From assembly GCA_002240395.1 (NCBI GenBank), contig CP016836.1:3038001-3102000 (forward strand): a DNA stretch of 64,000 nucleotides, given 5' to 3'. The translations under genes were made by a program, and so were the position numbers. This document shows, in pieces, positions 26,303 to 33,213 of this stretch (position 1 is the first letter of the stretch; each line of letters begins with the position of its first letter). This DNA comes from Xanthomonas citri pv. mangiferaeindicae. GTDB lineage: Bacteria; Pseudomonadota; Gammaproteobacteria; Xanthomonadales; Xanthomonadaceae. The notes under the pieces are model-generated. The model did not search any database. It was not told where the DNA came from and was given only the letters and a program-made list of their open reading frames with translations.

Positions 26303-27144
26303 GCGCGGTGCAACGCGAAGTCGGCGCGTCGCGCTGGTCGGGCTGGCTGGTCAATGGTGGCCTGGTCGTGCTGGCGCTGATCGCACTGGCGCCGCTGCTG
26401 TGGATGCTGTCGGTTTCGTTCATGCCCACCGGCGAGGCCAGCAGCTTTCCGCCGCCGTTGCTGCCTTCTTCGTTGACCACGGCCAACTACGAGCAGTTGT
26501 TGCTGCGCGGGGGCATGGTGGGCTACTTCACCAACAGCCTGCTGGTCTCGGGCGCGATCACGCTCGGCGCGTTGCTGATCAACACCATGGCCGGCTACGC
26601 GTTCGCCAAGCTGCGCTTCGCCGGGCGCGAGCGGCTGTTCCAGTTGCTGCTGGCCGCGCTGGTGATTCCGGCGCAGGTCGCAATGCTGCCGCTGTTTCTG
26701 ATGATGAAGGGCATGGGCCTGGTCAACAGCTTCGGTGCGGTGATCATCCCAGGCCTGGCGACGGTGTTCGGCATCTTCCTGGTGCGCCAGTACGCGCGCT
26801 CGATCCCCGACGAACTGCTCGAGGCTGCGCGCATCGACGGGGCCGGCGAGCTGCGGATCTTCTTCCAGATCGTGCTGCCGATGCTCAAGCCCGTGCTGGT
26901 GACGCTGACGATCTTCACCTTCATGGCCGCCTGGAACGACTTCATGTGGCCGCTGATCGTGCTGACCGACCAGAGCAATTACACCCTGCCGGTGGCGCTG
27001 GCGGCGCTGTCGCGCGAGCACATCCAGGACGTCGAAATGATGATGGCCGGTGCGGTCGTGACCGTGATTCCGGTGCTCGTACTGTTCATCGCGCTGCAGC
27101 GCTACTACATCCAGGGCCTGCTGCTCGGCAGCGTGAAGGGGTGA
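26299..27144 (+). CDS. ABC sugar transporter permease (MalG type)
   Basis: A 281-aa partner permease with six helices and the EAA loop EAARIDGAGELRIFFQIVLP. The first helix is followed by a MalG-like periplasmic segment (PTGEASSFPPPLLPSSLTTA). Start ATG 26299 overlaps the upstream stop by 4 bases. It forms a heterodimer with the preceding permease; the likely ATPase is the stand-alone gene at 53372, which shares the operator. Confidence 0.92.
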   Translation: MSAVQREVGASRWSGWLVNGGLVVLALIALAPLLWMLSVSFMPTGEASSFPPPLLPSSLTTANYEQLLLRGGMVGYFTNSLLVSGAITLGALLINTMAGYAFAKLRFAGRERLFQLLLAALVIPAQVAMLPLFLMMKGMGLVNSFGAVIIPGLATVFGIFLVRQYARSIPDELLEAARIDGAGELRIFFQIVLPMLKPVLVTLTIFTFMAAWNDFMWPLIVLTDQSNYTLPVALAALSREHIQDVEMMMAGAVVTVIPVLVLFIALQRYYIQGLLLGSVKG

Positions 27145-27181
27145 GGGCGCATGCTTGCGAAGCACTGCTTCGCATGCGCCC
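27145..27181. repeat. Long imperfect stem-loop after the importer genes
   Basis: GGGCGCAT (27145-27152) pairs with 27174-27181 and an inner GCGAAGC (27157-27163) with 27167-27173 around ACT, leaving a 4-base bulge. It begins immediately after the second permease stop. With no T tract it may be an mRNA-stabilising or processing hairpin between the importer and glycosidase parts of the operon. Confidence 0.6.
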
Positions 27182-27284
27182 GAACGCCCGCCTCGCATCT
27201 GCAATGCGGATGCCGCTGCGACACGCGCGCACGCGCGTCTGATCCGATCACCGCAACACGCGAACCACGGAGTCACCGTCCCGC

Positions 27285-30200
27285 ATGAAGATCCTCGACA
27301 CCCGCGCCGATTGCGCGCCTGCCGATACCGACATGACGCCCGCCGGCGACGTCCTTTCAGTCGATGGCCGGTCCCACGCCGTCCTGTCGCGCCGAGCCGC
27401 CACCATGGCAATGCTGGCCGCCGCGTTGGCGGCCTGTTCCGTGGCACCGTCGCCGGGCAGCGAGACCGGCGCGACGGGCGACGCGGGTGCCCGTGTGCTG
27501 GACGAGTTCGAGGACCTGTCCGCCTGGACGGTGGTCACCTCCAACCAGGTCACCGGCACGCTGCGCAGGGTCGACGGCGAGGACGGCGGCGCGCTGTGCC
27601 TGGACTACGACTACAACGGCGTGTCCGGCCATGTCGGTATCCAGCGCGAACTGCCGCTCGAGTATCCGGACAACTACCGCTTCGGCTTCCGGCTGCGCGG
27701 CGAGTCGCCGGCCAACGATCTGCAGTTCAAGCTGATCGACGCCAGCGGCGACAACGTGTGGTGGGTCAACCGGCCCAGGTACGATTTTCCGACCGAGTGG
27801 ACGCAGGTCCAGTACCGCAAGCGCCATATCGACAAGGCCTGGGGGCCGGATCCGGACAAGACCTTGCGCGCGAGCCACAAGGTCGAGTTCACGATCTACA
27901 ACAACGCCGGCGGCAAGGGCAGCGTGTGCTTCGATACGCTGACTTTCGAGCCGCTGCCGGCCGACGACGACTCGCCGCTGACGGTCAGCGCGGCCTCGAC
28001 GACCACGCCCGATGGCACCGGCAAGGCGGTCGACGGCAATGCCGGCACCGCGTGGGAGGCCGGCGCCGCGCCACAGAAGCTGGTGCTGGATCTGGGCAAG
28101 GTGCGTGAGTTCGGTGCGCTGCGCCTGCAGTGGCTCGACGGGCGCCATGCGGCCGACTACACGGTGTCATTGTCGACCGACGGCGAGCAGTGGACGCAGG
28201 TGCGTGAGGTCGCCGGCGGCAATGGCGGCGTGGACTGGTTGTCGTTGCCCGAGTCGGAGGCCCGCTATGTCGGTCTGGACCTGCAGGCCGGTCCGGGGCA
28301 GGGCTTCGCGCTTGCCGAGGCGGCGCTGCAACCGGTCGCGGTGTCCAACCATCCCAACGATTTCCTCAAGGCGGTCGCGGCCGAGCGACCGAAGGGCCAG
28401 TTCCCGCGTGGCTTCAGCGGTGAACAGCCGTACTGGACGATCCTGGGTCTGGACGGCGGCACCGAGCAGGGTTTGATCGGCGAGGACGGTGCGATCGAGG
28501 TTGCGGCCGGTGGCTTCTCGATCGAGCCCTTCATCCGCGCCGGCGACGGTCTGGTGACGTGGGCCGATGCCCGGATCACCCAGTCGTTGCAGGATGGCTA
28601 TCTGCCGATTCCGAGCGTGGACTGGGTCCACGACGCGGTGTCGCTGCGCGTGACCGGCTTTGCCCGCGGTACACCCGAGGCATCGCAGCTGGTCGCCCGC
28701 TATCGGTTGACCAACTCGGGCCGCCAGCCGCGCGATTTCCAGTTCGCGCTGGCGGTGCGGCCGATGCAAGTCAACCCGCCGACGCAGTTTCTCAACATCA
28801 AGGGCGGTGTGAGCCCGCTGCACAGGCTGGCGGTCGCGCCCGACCGGGTCAGCGTCGACGGCGTGCCGCGTGTGTTCGCACGCGAGCCGGCGCAGCAGGT
28901 GTTCGCGACGACCTTCGACAGCGGCATGGACATCGAGCATCTGGCCGCCGGTGCACTGCCGGCGACGACCGAAGTCGAGGACGCACAGGGGCTGGCCTCC
29001 GGCGCGCTGGTCTACACGGTGCGGCTCGAACCGGGACAGGCGCGCGAGTTCGACCTGCTGATCCCGATGACCGGCGCCGCGCCCTCGCTCGCGGCAGGCC
29101 AGTGGCAGCCGCAGGCATGGCAGGACGAAATGGCGCGCACCTGGCACGGCAAGCTCGGCGAGGTCGGCATCGAGGTGCCCGAGGCCGGGCGCGATCTGGC
29201 CAACACGCTGCGCACCTCGCTGGCGCACATGCTGATTTCGCGCATCGGACCGCGCCTGCAGCCGGGCACGCGCTCGTATGCGCGCAGCTGGATCCGCGAT
29301 GGCGCGATGATCTCCGAAGGCCTGCTGCGGATGGGGCGGCCCGAAGTCGTCAAGGACTACGTCGAGTGGTACGCCCCCTACCAGTTCGACAATGGCATGG
29401 TGCCGTGCTGCGTGGACGACCGCGGCAGCGATCCGGTGCCCGAGAACGACAGCCACGGCGAGCTGATCTTCAACATCGCCGAGTACTGGCGCTACACCCA
29501 TGACGACGCCTTCCTGACGCGCATGTGGCCGCACGTGCTCGGCGCATTCGACTACATGGAGACGCTGCGCGCCAGCGAGCGCACCGAGGCGAACCGCAAG
29601 GTCAACGAGGCCTTCTACGGCATGATGCCGGTCTCGATCAGCCACGAGGGTTACTCGGCCAAGCCGATGCACTCGTATTGGGACAACTTCTGGGCACTGC
29701 GCGGCTACAAGGACGCAGTCGAGATCGCACAGGCGCTGGGCAAGACCGAGGACGTGGCCAGGATGACCGCCGCGCGCGACGAGTTCCGCGCCGACCTCGA
29801 CGCTTCGCTGCGCGCCGCGGCCAGGTTGCATGGGATCGACTATCTCCCCGGCGCGGCCGAACTCGGCGATTTCGATCCCACCTCGACGACGATCGCGCTG
29901 GCGCCCGGTGGCGAGCAGGGGCGGCTGCCCGAGGACCTGCTGGTCAACACCTTCGAGCGCTACTGGACGCTGTTCGCCGATCGCCGCGACGGCCGCAAGC
30001 CGTGGAAGGACTACACGCCGTACGAGTGGCGCAACGTCGCGGCGTTCGTGCGGCTGGGCTGGCGCGAGCGCGCCAACGAAGTGCGCGAATGGTTCTTCGG
30101 CCATCGCGCGCCGCTGGCGTGGAACCAGTGGGGCGAGGTCGTCACGCCGACGCCGCGCAAGCCGTTCTTCCTCGGCGACCTGCCGCACGCCTGGGTCGGG

Positions 30201-30560
30201 TCGGACTTCGTGCGCTCGGCGTTGGACATGTTCGCCTACGTGCGCGAAGTCGACGACAGCATCGTGCTGGCGGCAGGCGTGCCGGCGGATTGGTTCGACG
30301 GCATTGGGGTGCGGCTGCACGGCATGCGCACGCCGCGGGGCAAGCTCGGCTACCGGTTGCGGCGCGAGCACGACGTGCTGGCACTCGACGTCGATGCCGA
30401 TGCCGGCCTGCCGCCCGGCGGCCTGGTGCTGCAGTGGCCGTATCCGAACGTGCCCGGGGCGACGACCATCGACGGCCAGGCGGCGCACTGGCAGGGCAAT
30501 GAACTGCGCATCGCGCGCGCGGGTGCGCGGGTGCGCGTGCAGATTCCCGCGTCGCCCTGA
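27285..30560 (+). CDS. Large lipoprotein with discoidin-like domain and six-hairpin glycosidase-like domain
   Basis: A 1091-aa exported protein. The N-terminus has a twin-arginine-like SRRAAT before a hydrophobic stretch and lipobox LAAC, so it is probably a Tat-exported lipoprotein. Residues about 65-225 form a beta-sandwich carbohydrate-binding-like region and about 235-350 an F5/8-type (discoidin) domain (GKAVDGNAGTAWEAGAAPQK). From about 640 to 1000 is an (alpha/alpha)6 six-hairpin domain, with RSYARSWIRDGAMISEGLL-like start near 662, VPENDSHGELIF, SISHEGYSAKPMHSYWDNFW and GDLPHAWVGSDFVRS. Acidic residues in the IRDGA and ENDSHGE segments are candidate catalytic groups. I cannot assign a GH family; the setting implies attack on a glucan-containing glycan. 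Confidence 0.75.
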   Translation: MKILDTRADCAPADTDMTPAGDVLSVDGRSHAVLSRRAATMAMLAAALAACSVAPSPGSETGATGDAGARVLDEFEDLSAWTVVTSNQVTGTLRRVDGEDGGALCLDYDYNGVSGHVGIQRELPLEYPDNYRFGFRLRGESPANDLQFKLIDASGDNVWWVNRPRYDFPTEWTQVQYRKRHIDKAWGPDPDKTLRASHKVEFTIYNNAGGKGSVCFDTLTFEPLPADDDSPLTVSAASTTTPDGTGKAVDGNAGTAWEAGAAPQKLVLDLGKVREFGALRLQWLDGRHAADYTVSLSTDGEQWTQVREVAGGNGGVDWLSLPESEARYVGLDLQAGPGQGFALAEAALQPVAVSNHPNDFLKAVAAERPKGQFPRGFSGEQPYWTILGLDGGTEQGLIGEDGAIEVAAGGFSIEPFIRAGDGLVTWADARITQSLQDGYLPIPSVDWVHDAVSLRVTGFARGTPEASQLVARYRLTNSGRQPRDFQFALAVRPMQVNPPTQFLNIKGGVSPLHRLAVAPDRVSVDGVPRVFAREPAQQVFATTFDSGMDIEHLAAGALPATTEVEDAQGLASGALVYTVRLEPGQAREFDLLIPMTGAAPSLAAGQWQPQAWQDEMARTWHGKLGEVGIEVPEAGRDLANTLRTSLAHMLISRIGPRLQPGTRSYARSWIRDGAMISEGLLRMGRPEVVKDYVEWYAPYQFDNGMVPCCVDDRGSDPVPENDSHGELIFNIAEYWRYTHDDAFLTRMWPHVLGAFDYMETLRASERTEANRKVNEAFYGMMPVSISHEGYSAKPMHSYWDNFWALRGYKDAVEIAQALGKTEDVARMTAARDEFRADLDASLRAAARLHGIDYLPGAAELGDFDPTSTTIALAPGGEQGRLPEDLLVNTFERYWTLFADRRDGRKPWKDYTPYEWRNVAAFVRLGWRERANEVREWFFGHRAPLAWNQWGEVVTPTPRKPFFLGDLPHAWVGSDFVRSALDMFAYVREVDDSIVLAAGVPADWFDGIGVRLHGMRTPRGKLGYRLRREHDVLALDVDADAGLPPGGLVLQWPYPNVPGATTIDGQAAHWQGNELRIARAGARVRVQIPASP

Positions 30561-30646
30561 GCCACGACCGTACCCACTGCATCATTCCCCGCGCTGCGCG
30601 ACGCATCGTGGGGATCGCTGACATCACACGAGGAGACATCGGCGGG

Positions 30647-32869
30647 ATGACCACCACCAGACTCGGCCGCGCGTTGCTGTGCGCGCTGGCCATTGCCGTT
30701 CCCGGCCCGGCGCTGACCGCGCAAGACGCAACGGCCGCCATGCCGTGGATGGACCCGGACAAGTCGCCGGATGCGCGCGCCGCGCTGCTGGTCGCGGCGA
30801 TGACCCAGGACGAGAAGTTTCAGTTGCTGCGCAGCCGCTTCGCGATCGGCGAGAACAAGCCGGCCGAGGCGCTGACTGCAGCCGGCTATGTGGCGCCGAT
30901 CCCGCGCCTGGGCATCCCGTCCCAGGGGCTCGTCGATGCGGGCCTGGGCGTCACCAACCCTGGTGGCGCGCGCGAAGGCGACCATGCCACCGCGATGCCA
31001 TCGGGCCCGGCGACCGCATCGACCTGGAGCCGCGAGGTCGCATTCCTGGGCGGCCAGACGATGGGCCGCGAAGCGTGGCGGCAAGGCTTCAATGTGCTGC
31101 TGGCCGGCAGCGTCAACCTGCAGCGCGATCCGCGCAACGGGCGCAACTTCGAGTACGCCGGCGAGGATCCGCTGCTGGCCGGCACGCTGGTCGGCGAGTC
31201 GATCCGCGGCGTGCAGTCGCAGCACGTGCTCTCGACGATGAAGCACTACGCGCTCAACGACATGGAGACGCATCGCAATTTCCACAGTGCGCAGATCGGC
31301 GATCGCGCGATGCACGAATCCGACCTGCTCGCGTTCCGCATCGCGCTGGAGATCGGCGAGCCGGGCTCGGTGATGTGCAGCTACAACCGCATCAATGGCG
31401 TCTATGGCTGCGAGCACGACGAGCTGCTCAACAATGTGCTCAAGCGCGATTGGAAGTACCCCGGCTATGTGATGTCGGACTGGGGTGGAGTGCACAGCGC
31501 GTCGAAGGCGGCGCTCGCCGGGCTGGACCAGCAATCTGCAGGTGAGGTGTTCGATAAGGCGGTGTACTTCGACCGCCCGCTGCGCATGGCGGTCGATGCC
31601 GGCGTCGTGCCGCAGGCGCGGGTCGACGATATGGCCCATCGCATCCTGCGCAGCCTGATCGCGGTCGGCGCGTTCGACCATCCGCCGCAGCGCCAGCCGC
31701 CCGATGCCGAACTCGACGCGGCGGGCTTTGCGGTCGCGCAGCGCACCGCCGAAGAGGGCGCCGTGTTGCTGCGCAATGCGGGCGAGCTGCTGCCGCTCGG
31801 CGCCGATGTGCGCCGGATCGCGGTGATCGGCGGCCATGCCGACCGCGGCGTGATCGCCGGCGGAGGCTCATCGATGGTCGGCTGGACTTCGCGCGGGCCC
31901 AACGCGGTGCCGGGCGTGAAGCCGACCACCTGGCCCGGGCCGGTGATGTTCCAGCCGTCCTCGCCGCTGTCGGCCTTGCGCGAGGCGGCACCGCAGGCGC
32001 GCGTTGACTACGCCGACGGCAGCGACCGCGCCACCGCGGCGCGGCTGGCGCGCGAGGCCGATGTGGCGATCGTGTTCGCGACTCAGTGGTCGGCCGAGTC
32101 GGTGGACCTGCCGGACATGCGGCTGCCCGATGGCCAGGACGCGCTGGTCGACGCCGTTGCCGCAGCCAATCCGCGGACGGTGGTGGTGCTGCAGACCAAT
32201 GGCCCGGTCGCGTTGCCCTGGGCCGATCGCGTGCCGGCGATCCTGCAGGCGTGGTACCCGGGTATCCGCGGTGGCGAGGCGATCGCGCGCCTGCTGACCG
32301 GCGCGGCCAATCCATCCGGGCGCCTGCCGGTCACCTGGCCGGTCGATGTCGCGCAACTGCCACGGCCGCACGTGCCCGGGCTGGGGTTCAATCCGCCGCA
32401 GAAGCCCGAAGACACGATCGATTACGACATCGAAGGCGCGAACGTCGGCTACCGCTGGTTCGCGGCCAAAGCGCTGACGCCGCGCTACGCCTTCGGCCAT
32501 GGCCTGTCGTATACCCAGTTCGCGCTGTCGGATCTGACCGTGCATGCCGACGGCGACCGCCTGATCGCACGCTTCGCCGTCCGCAACACCGGCGCGCGTG
32601 CCGGCGCCGCGGTGCCACAGCTGTATGTGCACCTGCCCGAAGGCCACCCGACGCCGCTGCGACTGGCCGGCTGGGACAAGCTCGAGCTGCAGCCGGGCGA
32701 GTCGCGCCGCATCGAGGTGGCGCTGGCGCCGCGCCTGTTCGCCGACTACGACCCGGCCACGCGCAGCTGGCGCATTCCCGCCGGCCGCTACCGCATTGCG
32801 CTCGGGCAGTCGGCTGCCGACACCGCCGAGACGGCGACGCTGGACCTGCCGGAACGCACGCTGGACTGA
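30647..32869 (+). CDS. bglX: GH3 beta-glucosidase
   Basis: A 740-aa GH3 glycosidase that removes glucose from the non-reducing end of beta-glucans, probably periplasmic (signal peptide MTTTRLGRALLCALAIAVPG). It has the TIM-barrel domain (GRNFEYAGEDPLLAGTLVG, STMKHYALND), nucleophile Asp278 in YVMSDWGG, the alpha/beta sandwich and a C-terminal fibronectin-like domain (AVPQLYVHLPEGHP). ATG 30647 follows an AGGAG ribosome site and starts the signal peptide. It is the last gene of the cluster. Its final 11 codons and stop are duplicated downstream as a 94-bp tandem repeat. The symbol denotes the GH3 subtype; linkage specificity is not shown. Confidence 0.88.
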   Translation: MTTTRLGRALLCALAIAVPGPALTAQDATAAMPWMDPDKSPDARAALLVAAMTQDEKFQLLRSRFAIGENKPAEALTAAGYVAPIPRLGIPSQGLVDAGLGVTNPGGAREGDHATAMPSGPATASTWSREVAFLGGQTMGREAWRQGFNVLLAGSVNLQRDPRNGRNFEYAGEDPLLAGTLVGESIRGVQSQHVLSTMKHYALNDMETHRNFHSAQIGDRAMHESDLLAFRIALEIGEPGSVMCSYNRINGVYGCEHDELLNNVLKRDWKYPGYVMSDWGGVHSASKAALAGLDQQSAGEVFDKAVYFDRPLRMAVDAGVVPQARVDDMAHRILRSLIAVGAFDHPPQRQPPDAELDAAGFAVAQRTAEEGAVLLRNAGELLPLGADVRRIAVIGGHADRGVIAGGGSSMVGWTSRGPNAVPGVKPTTWPGPVMFQPSSPLSALREAAPQARVDYADGSDRATAARLAREADVAIVFATQWSAESVDLPDMRLPDGQDALVDAVAAANPRTVVVLQTNGPVALPWADRVPAILQAWYPGIRGGEAIARLLTGAANPSGRLPVTWPVDVAQLPRPHVPGLGFNPPQKPEDTIDYDIEGANVGYRWFAAKALTPRYAFGHGLSYTQFALSDLTVHADGDRLIARFAVRNTGARAGAAVPQLYVHLPEGHPTPLRLAGWDKLELQPGESRRIEVALAPRLFADYDPATRSWRIPAGRYRIALGQSAADTAETATLDLPERTLD

Positions 32870-33021
32870 GCGGCGCGGCGCACAGCGCCCCCACACCAAC
32901 CCTCCCCCGTGATGCGGGGAGGGAGCAGCGACGCTGGACCTGCCGGAACGCACGCTGGACTGAGCGGCGCGGCGAACAGCGCCCCCACCCCAACCCTCCC
33001 CCGCGGTGCGGGGGAGGGGGT
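32834..33021. repeat. 94-bp tandem duplication covering the bglX 3' end
   Basis: Unit 1 (32834-32927) and unit 2 (32928-33021) match almost perfectly over their first ~75 bases, from GCGACGCTGGACCTGCC through the stop codon to CAACCCTCCCCCG, then diverge slightly in a GC-rich palindromic end. The break points fall inside a C/G-rich hairpin that belongs to a dispersed repeat family, suggesting slippage or unequal recombination. Confidence 0.88.
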
Positions 33022-33042
33022 AGTGCCACCGAGCCGCTACCT

Positions 33043-33104
33043 CCCCGCAGGGCGGGGGAGGTCGGCGCCTCCGGCGCCGGGTGGGGGCACGGGCCTGCCC
33101 AGAC
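33043..33104. repeat. Dispersed intergenic repeat, related to copies near 13.9-14.2 kb
   Basis: A CCTCCCCGC / GCGGGGGAGG hairpin is followed by GGGTGGGGGCACGGGC and TGCC, the same order of motifs as in the repeats at 13891-13953 and 14080-14130. Together with the 94-bp duplication it occupies the 344-base gap between bglX and the next gene; no coding sequence is visible there. Confidence 0.6.
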
Positions 33105-33213
33105 GAGCTGCTAGGGTCGTCCCCAGTGGAGCGGCGGGGCCACGGTTGCTACCGTCCGGGTTCCAGGCCCGGCATTCGCTCCAGACCCGGGCGTCCGTCT
33201 CGCGGAGTTCGCC

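Noticed and set aside
32834..33021. CRISPR or satellite array after bglX
   Set aside because: Only two head-to-tail units with no spacer; it is a simple tandem duplication.
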